From Montifringilla adamsi (lineage: Eukaryota > Chordata > Aves > Passeriformes > Passeridae), in NCBI GenBank assembly GCA_017590115.1, contig JAGGNK010006471.1, forward strand, positions 631,137 to 695,136: 64,000 bases of DNA. The letters are read 5' to 3'. Shown in pieces: positions 1-14,195 of this stretch. Each line of letters starts with the position of its first letter. Position 1 is the stretch's first letter. The notes beneath the pieces are model-generated. The model did not search any database and was not told the origin of the DNA. It saw nothing but the letters and a program-made list of their open reading frames with translations. Position numbers and translations under genes: made by a program.

Positions 1-1929
1 TTCTAATTTACGTGAATTTTTGAAATGCTTTTCCACTTGGGCTGTTCCTTGATGTTGACATCGATTGTACCAAGTCACTGGTGTTAGGTGTGGTGCGAGT
101 TAGCTCTGAAGAAGTGTGGCTGACAAGTAGCTGGGTGGCTCTGGCCACCAGTAGCCTGACTGCCTTTTCAGCAGTTTCAGACTCCTGGGAGATGGGTTGA
201 TTTTAGTAGCTGCCATTCCTGTATAAGGCATTCTGGAAATGGGACCAATAGAAAGATTTTGCCAGTATAATGTTAAGGAGTTTAGCTGAGTCAAAAGATT
301 TTCCTAACAGAGCTGCAACTTTATATGCAAATTTACTAATGCACACTAGGAAAAGCCTTGTGATTTTGCTGTTTTGGTTTGGGTTTTTTTCTTTGATGAG
401 GTGTGTCTGTAACAATTTTGGCACTCTGATGCTGACCAGCATTTCTGGACATATTGTTGCAGGGCTAACAGCAGTGGGCTTGAAGAGTTGCACTTCAAGA
501 GATGGAAGTGGAGGTGCTGACTGATAAGCAAAAGTTAATGACAGGGAGTGTCTTTTCTCTTGCTGATATGCCTTTCAGTGATACAGGCTTTATCTGCATA
601 GGTGAACTACTGTTGTTCACTTTTTTACTGCCCCAAGATTGAGACAAAAAATTGTGTTGTTTCAGTTGATATAAGCATGAATAAAACTTGCCTTCTTATG
701 TAAAAATCTTGTCTATCGTTCATTTTATGGCTGTGCTTTCTTACCACAGCAAGATGTGTCTTGACTTCAGAATCATGCAAGTAATTTCTATTGATTCTTT
801 CTAATCTTTTGGCAGGTGATCTGTGAAACTAATAGTTCAATCCCTACCTTATTGTAAGCTTTGTCAAAATCACTGTTTGTGCTTAGACAGACTTTGAAAA
901 AACATTTTCTGAAAAATATCTCATTAAGACAGCATTTCAGATCCTGGAAACGCTCATAGCAGAAACAAAATGAATAATTTTTCTTTTTCAGAACCTGACG
1001 TTTGAGAGACCTTGCTTAGAAGACAAGTAGTTTATGCTTAAGAAAAGGTAGTGTAAATTGAAAAAAAGGTAGTGAGAGAAAATTATCTTCTCCAGAGGCT
1101 TTGCTTTACTTGTTTAGAAGACTAGCAACAACATGTTAAAGTAGACTACATAAAAACTCTGTTTAGTAAGAAGAATCCAGTGCACTTGTAAGGAAGAAAG
1201 GAAGAATTAGTTCTCCATTGTTTCTTTGTATAACTTATTTGTGCAAGAAGAGAACAACTTTATGAAATATCTTGAAATAATTTTGTCTAGATAGGAGTAT
1301 TCAATAGGACACCAGGTCTTCTTATAATAAAAAGAAATTACCATGGTGAACCATGTGTACAGTTACCTGAGCAGACCAAAATAAATGATCCATGGTGTAC
1401 TATACCTTTCAAACTGCTAGCAAAAATCAGTGTCCAATTTTCTAGTGTTTATTCAGAGAAAAGTAGCATTTCAGTCTAACAGTAGCAATACATCATCACT
1501 GAACTAGTGAAAAGTCCAATGCTTGATCCAGTCTCTAACTCAAGGCTATTTTGGAAATAACCATTCTTTTATGCATGCTGTGAGGGGTTGGAGGCTTGAG
1601 GATAGAACAGCCTTTTGAAATAACAAGACTTCCATGTTTCATGGCTTAAGTGTTTGTGATACTAGATTTGGACATCTACATTTATCCTGCTCATCAGATG
1701 ACCTCTGTGGAGGTATTATATTTAACATTTGTTAAATAATCTTTTTCAAGGAGTGATGGCATAGGTTTTGTTTCAAGTAGACTGTACACAAAACCAAGGT
1801 TTTGGCCTGTTTGGGACCTGTGTGCCTGTAGAAACAAATATTAAGTAGTAGCAGCATGGTGATTAAGATGGACATTGTGTATGGAAGATGGGCTTCATTA
1901 GCCAGAATTCATTTACCACTCCTTATTCA
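1..1929. other. Unique AT-rich non-coding stretch
   Basis: I see no exon, RNA gene or recognisable repeat here. Open frames are under 100 codons and overlap on both strands without a recognisable protein. A pyrimidine tract followed by CAG near 974-992 precedes a 12-codon frame, which is too short to support an exon. Confidence 0.6.
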
Positions 1930-2420
1930 CTTTATAGACTTATGAGGCCACATCTGAAATACTGTATCCCTTTTTGAAACCCCAGTATGGGAAAGTTCTT
2001 GCCAAAACTTGGGTATGGTCAGCAGTAGGTTCTTTGAGCACATAACATATTCTGGCTAAGGGTGATGGGTTTTTTTGGCTCAGTTTTCAAAAGACTTAAT
2101 TTTTCAGCTGCAGAATGAGGGCTGTTTACAAGATGAAATCCCACTTTTCCCAGGGATGTGAGCTTGAAGGACAAAAGGCAACAGTCCCAACTTGTAGAAG
2201 AAATGATTCTAAGTAGGTATAAGGCAAAAAAACCTATTAATTGTGGGAGTGATTTGGTACAGGTGCCCTGTGAACATATTTAATAACAATCTATGGAGAT
2301 TTCTCATTGTAGGCCAGACACTGAGCAACCTAATCCAACTTGGAGACTCTTTGGAGACCTGTTTTGGGAAAGAGATTGGACCAGACAACATGCAGAGACA
2401 ACTTAAGTGATTCCACTTAA
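1930..2420 (+). mobile_element. Old, diverged CR1 LINE fragment
   Basis: The segment around 1938-1990 follows the CR1 pattern of 'gaggccacacctggaatactgtgtcc...ccccagta'. The segment around 2275-2410 follows the 3' part, with 'gagcaacctaatccaacttgg' followed by a 'ttggactagatgacctccagagg'-like stretch. The middle is hard to align and there is no intact frame. The ends are approximate. The divergence suggests a much older copy than those at 18.9 kb and 54.3 kb. It could be two separate fragments. Recognition is from memory of the family, not from an alignment. Confidence 0.5.
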
Positions 2421-4596
2421 ATAAAGGATAAATGTGAACAACCTGAGGAGACGGACATATCAAAATATTCCAAGTGCTAATCACTTTCTATGGGTTTTGT
2501 GTTATTAAAGTCTTTTTCTTGTATTTGTTAGTGCTAAAGATCAAGTGTTTTAAGTGGTACTTTGGATAAAACCTAATTCCATCAATAATGGAATGACTTT
2601 GAAGAAAATCTTAATTTTTTGAAATTTTAAGTTTTCTTTTTTTTTCCCTATAAGTAGATAGAATATATTGAAGTAAAACTTCAATACATCAATGTAACAT
2701 TTCATGTCTTGCCACCTGTTTATTGCATTTCAGACCATCCATTGCAATTATCACAACATCTGAGTCTGGGAACATTAGTGATAAACAATTAAACTTATTA
2801 GTTAGCTAGCTCTAAAAATAGACTTCATTCTCTATCAGTCAACAACACCTGTGATGGAATTCTAGTTTCATTTCCCCCTTCAAGTGCAGAAACCATGAAA
2901 TTACCCAGAAGAGTAAGATATAGAGAAGAAAGTTTATCATGAAAAATAAAAGCTGGAAAGTGTAAGACAATTGTGTTCCATGCACATAGTAATTATATCC
3001 TTGGCTCTCCCTCCTGTAAAAAAGGAAGAAGCTCTTTTGTTGACACTAAACAGGTGGCCAACCCACCATGTGTGGAGATAAGATCGATGGAGATGAATCA
3101 AAGTATCATTTTGATAGTGACAATTGTATTTATTTTTAAACAAAGATGTTTAGTTTCAAACAGGTCAGATAGGAGTCAATAACGGACAATGCAGAAAGCT
3201 AAAATAACATTCAAGCTGTTTTGTAAAGTTCTTTTAATTATGTTTGATTTATTTTTCCTTTGAATTTGGACCCTGAATTTATTTACAACACAGTTTTATG
3301 TGGAGGTGTGTTGAAGAGACAAAACTTTTGGTCTTTTGGATGGACTATAAAACATGCTGTCTTGTTCATTTCCTCCCTGCTTTTCTTTTGTATATAGCTT
3401 CCAGCTGTTTCCAAGTAATGATTAGGTGTTGGTTATGGTAAAAGAGATGGAAAATTCAGATACTTCAAGAAAAGGTATGATTGGGGTCAAGTTATGGAAT
3501 GCCACCCATCTCCTGAGAGGTGGGGAAAAAAGAGAAAGAAAATGGGAGAAAATTAAAATACCTAACTAATACCGTTCCATGGGCAACTATGCTGTTTCTT
3601 TTTTCCATCCATTTCCAGATCTAGACCCTACAATTACTTAAGAATTAAATAATTTAGCAATTATTTAAATAACAAATTATGTAAAGCTTAATTAACCATA
3701 ATACACCCATCAGAAACATGAACAAATGTAGAACAGCAGGGAATAGATCTACCCACACAAATTCTCTTTCTTCCCGAAAGACCTAGCACAGATAATTGCC
3801 TTCCTCTTGGTCCAAGTGACTAGAAAACATTTGGGGCTTTTAAGGATATTCCAGTGAGGAAAAGAGACTAAGCAGTGTGCTGAGTTAGTTTGTTCTGTTG
3901 TGTTTATTTGCAATAACACAGAAAATTTGGAATTTTTTTTTGTGTAAAAGAGTAATCAAATAATATCCTCCTCATAGTCTTTTAGTTTAGGACCAATCCT
4001 GGTTTTGTACCTCTTTCTATGCCCAAGCAAATCGGTTTCTTTTGTCCTGCTCTATCAGCATCTCACTTTTTTCCTAATTTAAGTGCCCAGCATCCATTCA
4101 AACTTCAAACAAAAACATATAAAATCACTTTTACCTATAGCAACAGAATTCCTTTGCCTGTTCGGTGAGGGGAGATGTTTGAACCGGGTTCAATGAGATT
4201 TAATTCAGTGTCTAACAATACCCATTACACTAGTCTAAAAAAATCCCAGGCAGGTTTTATTGAAAGCTGAAAATGTCCTGGAGCTAGGCCATAGAAGAAA
4301 ATGCCTTCCATCACTCCCTTTCTTTTATTTTTCGGAGTTCCAGGTAGACCAGCACCTTTGGCAGATGCATCAGCTGTATCCCATGAGGAAAGAGTAATTT
4401 TTCCAAGTGGGCAGCTCTCAAAGTATTCAGATCAGAGCTTATGCTGTTAAATGTCACCTAGAATCCAACAGACAACTTACTAAGGTCAAAGAGTGCCAGT
4501 AACCACACACTCTCAGGCAGTGGTATGATTGAAAATCAAATCTATTGTCACATTTTCAAGTCTGGAAAACCTCATTAAGATCACACTGCAGTACAA
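2421..4596. other. Unique AT-rich non-coding stretch
   Basis: There is no recognisable gene or interspersed repeat. It contains short T-rich runs (around 2636-2646 and 3931-3940) and overlapping short frames on both strands near 2937-3182 that look like chance frames. Confidence 0.55.
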
Positions 4597-4597
4597 T

Positions 4598-4631
4598 AAG
4601 GTGAGTAAGGTGAGTAAGGTAAGTAAGGTGA
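4598..4631 (+). repeat. Tandem 9-bp repeat (AAGGTGAGT)n, splice-donor-like
   Basis: Four consecutive 9-bp units start at 4598, 4607, 4616 and 4625. The first two are AAGGTGAGT, the third is AAGGTAAGT, and the fourth is degraded to AAGGTGACA. Each of the first three units matches the vertebrate 5' splice-site consensus (MAG|GTRAGT), with GT at 4601, 4610 and 4619. I see no exon ending here, so it is annotated only as a short tandem repeat. Confidence 0.85.
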
Positions 4632-7600
4632 CAGTGTGGACAACAATAGACAGGTCTAAACTAAAAATCTGTGTCCTTGGATCATGACCAGAATTAGATG
4701 GGAAGAAGATTCCTTGGCTATGGAAGCAATATGATTATCGTAACCAATTGGGAAACTAGATAAGGTATTTTTAACATGACAAAGAAGCATAAAAATGAGA
4801 GAAGGCATTATTGCTAAGTGGGAGTGGAATTCAATTGAAGGGGTGAGTTTTTTTCTAGGGGGGCTGGAACAGCAAGTGTGAGTCCCAGTGTTGAAGTCAT
4901 ATTGTCACCCCCTTTTCCCTAGCTTTCCCCTCCTGAAGATCATCAGCTTCATGGCAAACATCTGGATGATGACCAGTGAAGGCACTTCAGCATTCCTGTT
5001 TCCAGCTCATCACAGCAGCAATACAAAATTTGGTCCACATTCAACTCCTGTTCCAGTTTGTCACCCGTTGAAGCAGTTGCACTTAGTCTTAAAATCTGTA
5101 CCCACACCAGATGGAGGGTGGCTGAGCAGATAGAGGAGGATGAAGCAGGGCTGCAATGGAATAACAGTTCACAACAACACAAACCTTAGCTGTCAGAAAG
5201 TCATAAAAATTCTGGAAAGATGAAATGGTAGCTTGCCAAGGCATAACCTGTCAAGGACCTGGAGAATTCAAATGATTTGTTTTTATAAACCTGCATAGCC
5301 ACTACACACATTTTTGTGAATTTCACCAAAACTGGAAATATATGTTTTTTTCATTACCCTCATCCATGTGGAAACCTTCTATATCATGGGAAATGTTCTT
5401 GGAGAACATGGCACTGACATAGCCTGTATTAAAAATGTGCTTTATATGAAATGGAAGGGAGAGCAAAAAAGAATGAAATATAGATTGTAAAGAAAGCAGG
5501 TGTCATTTGATGTAATCTAGTTCAGACTTGTAGTTGCTTCACCCCTGTACAAAATTTTAGCAGAGGCCTTAATAAGGCTCAGGATTAATACAAACCCAAA
5601 TGCTGAGATATTTTTATTGCCTTAATAATCTTCTTTCTGAGTGATGGTTGAGACCCTCAGAATACATAAACCAAAATATTTGTACTGTGTTCATGCCTGC
5701 TGTATAAATATCTAATTAGTATTTTTACGTGGCTTTGGTAACTATGAGTAAAAATTGGCTAAAACCAATGCTGTTTTGTTGATGTTGTGTTTGATTTTGC
5801 TGCTTTTGTTGTTTTGATTTTGGTTTTGACATGGTGGGACTTTTTTAAAGGTGCTTGCTGACAAGAGTCTTGTCAGTTGTATTTGGTCTATATCTGAATA
5901 ACAATCCCAGAGCAAATCCACACTGTAGGTTTGCATTCAATGCACTAGAAACAAAAGTCAGGAGCACAGATGTTGGAAAGGTGTCCTTTATTATGTGTGC
6001 ATTTCTTTCAGATAATTTAAGGGGATATTTAGATATTTGCCTGCAAACCAGCCCCTGCAGTATTCTAAGATAGGCTCAACAGTAGAAATATGGCTATCTG
6101 AGCTCTTGCTCAGGCTCCCTTTTGGTTTTAGCTGGTCTTATATGCAGCAGTTTCCATCAGAAATCTTGTAAGAACTGTTAGCTCCCCAAATTCTTACCTG
6201 ATCAAATCAAAGTTCTGGATGTGAACTGCTGTTGATGAAGGGGGGCATGCTGCTTTTTTTTGCCACTATTGCTTTGTGACAGCAGAGTCATCAGATTTTA
6301 AACCGTGACATTTGTCATCTAACATTGGCAATGTCTGTCAGTCACAGTGTTTAGCACAACACATGTCCCATGGGTTCTTGAGATGACCCTTATGGCTTGC
6401 CAAGTCATGGTTTTAGGCAGAGCAAGTCCAGAGCTGTGCACACATGTCCTACACCTCTCTTTCTATTTATTGCACATATTTATCCTTTTATTTCTGGAGA
6501 TAGATCAGAGGAAATCAGTATGCTTAGCTCATCTCAGAGCACAGTGTGGTATTGCTTAAACTGACTGATGTCTTGTGTGTGAATAGTGAATGAAGGTCAG
6601 ATAAACCCAATGTATGAATGCAATGCCCCTGCTGAAGCAAAGAACTCAGGCAACCCAGGCTTGATAATTTATCTACTGCAGCATTTTTGCTGGTAGCGCA
6701 GCTCTGTCTCTGCTGAGTGCATTGCCATCAGTGCCTTTGTCCATATAATCATTATTAAAATAAAAGTCCCACAAGGCCCCAGTCCTCAGCACTTTACCAA
6801 AGCCACTCTACAGTCAAGAGCCCTGTCCTGGAGAGCAGTCTGAGTCTGTGGGATACAATACTTCCTTTGTCTAGATTCAATAGCACAGCAGAACCAAGAC
6901 ATGTGCCTGTGTGAGAGGAGAAGCCTTAGGCTGGTCACTGCCAGTCTGATGTGCTTTTTATTCCTCTTATTTGTCTGCTTTGTTTTGACTTTTATTTTTT
7001 ATAGGTGCAGCTGAATTCTCAAGCAGGATTGAATTTTTATGCCTGAAATTGTTTGTTATACGTTTATACTGAAGTAATACATCTACGTACTGCTGTTGTA
7101 AACAGCATTGTTTTGTGTAATACAGAAATTTGTGAACTTGCTTTACTGGCTCTTGTCTCTGGCATAATAAAATCCATCTGTACTTGGAGCAAAGAGATAA
7201 GGCTTGGCTGAATACCAGGCTATTCCTTTTTGTAAATTTTTACTCTCTTTCCCTGAATTAAGAGTTGTTCTTTACCCCTCTCTCTTATCTTGTCTCCATG
7301 GTCTGGATAAATTTTTGGAATGTAAGAATTCAGTCAACATTAACTTTGTACCTCTGCTTTGCTCAGTTTAAGATTGTTTCTGTGACAGCAGGAAATGAAT
7401 TTTTTGAAAGTATTTGGCTCTGGAAGTTTTCTTGAAGATCTATTGTTATCTTCCATAAAATGAGCACAAACACAGTCAATTATTTTGTTGAATCTTTCTG
7501 TACTGCAATTCTGTTCACATATGTATAGTTACTGTCTAATCATATGCACTTGCCCTCCAGACAGACCAAACATGGTCTGGTTTCAGACAGACCAAACAAT

Positions 7601-10600
7601 GCATTGCTATGTCCACAAATGAAGTGTTATGTTTTGCTTTATACCAGACTTATTTCATGTCAGGATGTATATCAATAAACAGCTAGTAATACATGCATGT
7701 ATAAAAAATTGCAGAAATTATACTCTAAACTCTTTCCCACATTTATGAGGGGACAGGATGAAGTCTCACATGATTTCTGGTAAGTCACATTGAGCAGCAG
7801 ATAACACTGCAGCATCCATCGTACACTTAATTTCTTTGTCTCTACAGTTGATCCTGCTCTAGATGAGACAATGTTGATCACAGGAGAAAATGGGCCCACA
7901 GTCTGTTTCTTAGGTACAGCTCTGCAGTGAAAAGGATAGGATTTTCTGTCCATGACTTACCTTGGTGTTTGAGTTGCTGAAGTACTGACAGCACTATCTA
8001 TAATTCAGTGATAAAAGCTGTAACACTATACACATGAATGGCTCCTGTTCAAATACCAGGACATCCTCAGGTAAGACCACTGATATCAACAAATACTTTT
8101 ATCCCCATCTGAATGATTCTGAAATCGAAGAAGTGACTATCTCACCTCAAGTCACACTGCAAGTTAGAAAGTACCCATGAGTGCTTAATATATGTTATGT
8201 AATATCCTGTATGATTTAGCACATGTATTTAACATGTATTAAACATTCACTGGTAAGTTTCTAACTTGCTGTGTGATTCACAACTGTACAAATGCCTCCA
8301 TCAGTTTCTGAATATATAAATAATAAACTCATCAGTGTTTGTATTTTAATATTTTGTCCTTCTTTTATTTTTTCTATTCTGCCCTCTGGCTGTTCTTTCC
8401 ATGGTAGCTGCCATGTTTTTAAAGGTACCTTCTTTAGCTCCATCAACCTATCTGCTGTGGGCACTTAGGAAACAAATTTCTGAAAATCTTCTGTAAGTTG
8501 TACTTGAAATTACAGTACCTTTAGATTTGATCTATGAATTGAATAAAACATTTTAATCTGTAGATTAATCAGAAGCCTATGGTTCCTGACAGTTCTGTAT
8601 GGCTAATATTTTATTCTGGGATTTATAAATATATAACAAAGTAGCCACTAAAACCAAATAGCTAGCAAAATGATCCAATACATATTCTTTCTGAAAGAAT
8701 TATACCACAAATGTAAACAGAACAGAGGATATTTAGTTATTTAGGTTTAGATTTCAGGTGGGACATATCCAAAGTAAAATGTGAATACAAGAATAACTTG
8801 TTTGCATCTTTGAAAACAAGGCATAACACATTTATTTACCATGAGGAGAGAGAATATTGCTTCTAACTAATTTATAAAATTCTTCCCTTCAGCAATATGG
8901 AAGTAATTTTGTGGTCAGTGGGATCCGTTGGATGTCCTTTCCTAGTCTAAGTGTTAGATATTGTATGTGAGGCATGCAGTTCTGTGTGTAATGTACTCCA
9001 TCTGTTACAAGACTGAAAGGCACATTTGGTGCACGCGCCTGCCAAATGAACTGCTGTGAGCTGCCAAAAGTATAAGATGTTAAAAGGGAGAGAAGGTTGA
9101 ATTTCCTGATTGTCTAATGCCTGCAAATGTAGCAACTGGAAAATAATTTCTAGTGTGGCATACAGTGGAAGAATACAAAATTATTTATATTCCACTGCCT
9201 TTGGTGTTTCCAGTCATTTCCCTACCTTCCTCCCTTGTCCACAGTTGTCTCTCTCAGCAGTGAGCGGAGGTTTACTGCCACCGGGCATTACTCAGTCTCT
9301 CCCTGAGGTGCACAATCAGGCATCCTGTTTTTCCCTTGGAATCTCCTTGCCTTCTGTTTCAAAAATAACACTTTTCTGCTAGAAGTCATGGCTACCCAGC
9401 AGAGCTGGGATTTTTTAAGCCTAGGAACCAGACCAATGAGAAGATTCTGGGTGCATGATGCATCCAGTTAAAGCAAGGCAAACTTGAAACAGCTCCAAGC
9501 TCCCTACCCTGATAAGGTAGAAAGTGTGCCCACAGTCACAGAAGAATGCATCTCTATGCTTTTCCTCCATTTCTCCTGCTGTGCAAAGGTGACTTGCAGT
9601 AGACAGGGGAACATGGCAGTCAGACAACTGCAGACTGCTGGTGTGCATTGCCAAGGTGTGTTACCCCTGCTCAACTCAGAGCCCTGTTCTTGCTGCTTTC
9701 CTCTGCAGAGGAGTTAGTCCTTGATCAGTGAAGGAGTGAAGGAGAGGACAGAAGGATTTTGGGGTACGGCTTGGCCTCAGTTTCCTCCTGTGGCCTTTAG
9801 GGCATAAAAGATGCTCCCCTTCTCACCCTCACAATAAGGAGAGGGCTGTGGAAGTCTTATAGTGTCTGAATTGTGCAGTCTGGTGCTGCCTGCATCAGCA
9901 TTGTGCAGGACTGACATCATAATGCCCAAATTAAACAAAAGTAGACTGACCTAAAGCCCTGTGTCCCTGTGGAAAGGCAGTCTAAAGCTTGGGTGAAAAC
10001 CTGCTTCTGTCCAGAGGTGGGGCCATGCACATAGTGAGTGTGTGTATGGTGCAAGGGACAGATCATTTGCAAATCTGAATATCTGATATTTAGAGTGCTT
10101 TGCTATTTGATTCCCCGAGGATCATGTTTGTGAACAGAGGACATATGGTGATGGATAATAGAGGCAAAAGGACAAAACACTGATGTCAGCAAAACAGCAG
10201 TAAGGAGTGAGTAGGTGTACAATGAAATCTGCAACAGCGAGATCATCTCTCTTTTCTGCTCTCTCAGTTTCTTCCATGAATAAAAGATAAGTCTGTCAAG
10301 GCTACAGTCTAGACTGCATATTGGAGCAATTTCTGCTGAAACAATGGGACCACAAAACAGATTGCATTGAAACTTGAAGGTTTTAACAGGTTTTAAATTC
10401 TGGATTCTCTTTTGAGAATGTTTGCTTCTGGGACATTTTGCTTGAATCTCTTGGATGTGTTGAAAGGGTTGAGGTTTCCTTTTTCCTGTGCAAACAAAGC
10501 TGAAAGCTCTGATTTAGACAGAACTATTGTCTGCGTTAATTTAATTGAGCAAACACAATCAGCTATAATGAAAGAAAAGTATTTCTGTGCTGTACTGCAG

Positions 10601-13600
10601 GCGGGTGTTGCACTTCTCAGGGATGGATTACGATGTTGACAGGACCTGCCATAACACAGTTTGGTATTGTCTTTTTGCTGCTTCTCATGGAGATTCATGG
10701 TGGTAAAAAAAACACCCCTAACCAGCATTACAAAACTAAGAGAAAGTAATGATGCATAAAATGTAATAACAGGGCAGAATTACATCTGACCCAGAACTCT
10801 TTCTAGATGGTCAGTGAGGTTACTTGTGAGTAATGGTGGCAAAGCTCAGGAAATAGATGAGAAATTTTTTGTAGGTAGTCCAGTACAAACTCAATTTCAG
10901 GTACCTGTTCTGTCCCTGAGTACTCAGTTTGCTGCATGGCTGTTAACAGGTAGTTTCACCTGGGTCTTCTCTCTCGACTGCTTCTGGATGGCAGGCACAT
11001 CGGAAAAAACTGTAGATTACAGCAGCTCTGAGCTGCTTGGAAAGCTGCACAGCAGGTGTTAAAACTCAGTATTATTTAACATCAGCAGTAATGGTGATCC
11101 ACCTTGGGCAAAGAACTAGAATGGCTCCAGGGTTGGCTGACGCCCCCTCTAGCTCAAGTCCTGTGAGACACAGAGCATGAGTAATCCCAAGGATCCAGAG
11201 ACAACAGCAGCTGTTTGAGGATTATAGGTACATCTTTTTAGTATCTAGTGATGAAACCAACTTGTACATCCTAGCCAAGAAATGTGAGGCCATGGTGTTT
11301 AGCTGCTCCTTTTATCACAGATCTGTTAGTGAGTGGGAGAATCAGGATGACATATGCAGGTGTCTCACATAAGGACCTAACACCAAAAATGACAGAGCAA
11401 AGGAGGAATTTTTTCCATTTGATAAAACAGGATGTCATTCACATAGGTTCAGACAGGGACTGAAAGCACAATTAGTATCATAAAACCAGACAAAGTAAGA
11501 ACTTGTCTAAATCCAAAATTTTAATGAAAACCATGAAATGTAAACTCAGGTATAGTCCGAGAATTTGTCTAAATTTCAGGTTTTACAAGTATTTTTCAGC
11601 TAATCACAAGATATCAACTCAATGCTTCCATAGTGTCAACTCCTTAATGTTTATTCAAGACTCCCAGGGGATTCAGCAGGAGTTCACCCTCTGGTTATTA
11701 GGCTCCTGGACCCAGATGCCAAGCTTTGCACATTGAAATAACTGCAATTGCCTCAGCAACCATGTGGTGTGGAAGAGATCTTTCAGGATATGCTGCCTGG
11801 GGACATGAATTATTAATACTGCTGTAAGCAATGGTGCAATATTCTACAGCACGTCACAAACAAAAAAACCTCAGACTTTGAAATTAAGTGGATTTCACTG
11901 TAAACTGGAAGAAATTAGTTTTGTTTACCTATATAGTCAGTGACAGATGAAAGTGGAAGAAAAGAATAGACAACTGTACAAATGGCAAGGCTTCCTCAGT
12001 TGCGACTTCCTGAAAATTGAACCTGTATACAGACTTCTTTGCAGATGACTAGGATAAGTAAATAGATATCTCATTTTTCTCAATGCAGTTTATATGTTGA
12101 GATGTAGAGGGGTGTATATTTCTCAGGTTCAGAAAGCACTGAGAAGAGTGGAAAGAGGAAAACCTTGGGAAGTTAAGAATTAAGTGCCCTTTATTTCTAG
12201 AAGCACTTCTAGAAATTCTGAGAGTAATAAACAATCCATAACCATGGCCATTGCAGGAGAGTAGGGTGAAGGGTGCTGTAAGTACTGAGTAGCGTCAGAA
12301 GAGTTAATTCCAGAAAGAAAAAGAGACAAGTGAAGGAAAGCTTTAGGCAGAAAGTGGCTGCAAACCCTTTGATTGACCCTTTGTAAAGTCATCTCTGTGT
12401 AGAGATGGTAGCTGACCTTAAGCTGCTGGGAGCCACTGGCTGAGTGAGAAGGAGGTTCACCTGGCCAGCACTGGCTGTTCAGTGTAGTTGGCTTCCTGTA
12501 GCCCACCCCCTTTCCCCCAGGACGATGAGCTCATAGCAGATACTCTTCCACTTGGCTGTGTTCCATAGACTGAAGTGGATTTGGAATGTGATCTGTATTA
12601 GCAACAAGCTTTTGCTATACAGAGACAGCTCTTGGTATATTGCTTGTGCTGTAATGCTTCTCAAATAATTATGATTTAATTGTGATACAGTCATTCAGGC
12701 TAACGTATGCCTGCATTATCTCATGCTTTTTTGTGGGCAGATTTTACTCAGCCTGTTTGGCAACTGTCTCAGGAACAGGACATGTTAGATTTCTTCTTTC
12801 ATTTGTCTGTTCACATTATATTCCTGCCTGGTAGTGTAACATTACACATGGTTCTCAGAAAGTCATGCCAGCCTTTTTGCTCTGTACTTTCTGTAATTCT
12901 ACCTGCTTCCATCTCAAGCAGCACTGAAGCATACATACCTCCCTTGCACCTAACCACATACTACGTGACTGAAACATGCAAACATTTCCTTCCCTGGTGG
13001 TAAATAACTTTTCTGTTTGTAAATGGTGTTGTACATACTGCATACAAAATGTAGACCAAAATAACAACTGCGATGCAATGATGAGAGAGAAAAATGCAAA
13101 ATGAATTCTCTTATTATGGCCTAGTAAAACTCTTTGCACATTATAGAAAGCTGCAGCTGGATTGTCTGGGAGCCAGGGTGTGGACTCTCCTGATACTTCT
13201 GTGGCAGACACAAACACAGTCACACTCCTGTTTTCACACTTGGACTGCAGCAAGGGTTGTAGCAGCACATCATAAAAAAGAGTAAAATTTAAGTGTAGAA
13301 ATTTGCCATAAGTAGTAATCACTGCTGGCTACCTTCATAAGAAGAAGAAAGACAGATTTATTCAAGCCCGTGGTTACAGTTTTACAGATACTCAAATACA
13401 TTTACAGGCGTTTGCTACCCACTAGGAAAACTGTTGTTAAGAGTGGGATTGTTGAAATTAGGCTGCAAGAGGCATTTTGTGTAGAGATTGCTGCTGCCAA
13501 TTTAGTGGAGTACATGCTGAGTGGTTCTTAAAATGCCTTTCAATCAATATTACAATTGTAATGCAGGCACACATTTATAAGTGTATGTGAAAATTCTGTA

Positions 13601-14195
13601 AGTCAACAAGAACAAATGAATAATGCAGGTGCAGATTAGAGACTTTGTTGAAGCAATGACCTCTGACAATTTAGGTGGCATCAGAAAAGCCACAAATGGC
13701 AAGGTAGAAACCAATGATTTTATAATGGCTGCAGTGGTAAATAATGGAAGGAAATCTTCCTGTCCTTCCCTGACATTAATTTCCACCCTAGATTAAATTT
13801 TGTTCCCTGCTATTCTGACTATTTAAATTATCATCCTCCAGCAAGGTCACCTGACATAGCTATAGATTTACTATGTGCAATAAGGTTCAAGGACAGGCAG
13901 TATACATCATAGCAGCATCTCCTGCTCTAGTCCCAGTACAATTGTGGGTTGCAAATCAGAAAAAAGTAGACTAGGAGGAGATGTACTGTCATTTGCTATG
14001 ACTCACAGCTTTGAGAAAACCTTGTTAAACACAATTTCCAGGTACTACATTAATTTTCTATAACATTTTTTTCAAATATGTTGCTCCCTTCATGATTTCA
14101 GAGACATGATACTCTTTACTCAAATGCAGCTAACTCATAATAAGAAAAAAAATAAAGTTTTATGATTGAAAAAATGTAGCAGAAACAGTCCTTGT
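4632..14195. other. Long unique non-coding stretch
   Basis: About 9.5 kb without a recognisable gene. The longest open frame is 155 codons on the minus strand (12855-13322), with no domain I recognise and competing frames on the other strand. A 15-bp direct repeat lies at 7558-7598. I identified no CR1 or LTR here, though very old repeats may be missed by eye. Confidence 0.5.
7558..7598. repeat. Short direct repeat with internal palindrome
   Basis: The 15-mer CAGACAGACCAAACA occurs at 7558-7572 and again at 7584-7598, a 26-bp offset. The spacer contains TGGTCT, which is complementary to the AGACCA inside the first copy, so the region can also form a small hairpin. Its function is unknown. 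Confidence 0.75.

Noticed and set aside
974..1029. Terminal exon after a TTTTTCTTTTTCAG acceptor
   Set aside because: The frame is only 12 codons and no matching upstream exon is visible.
12855..13322. 155-codon minus-strand frame as a gene
   Set aside because: No recognisable motif; overlapping open frames on the plus strand of the same stretch; likely chance.
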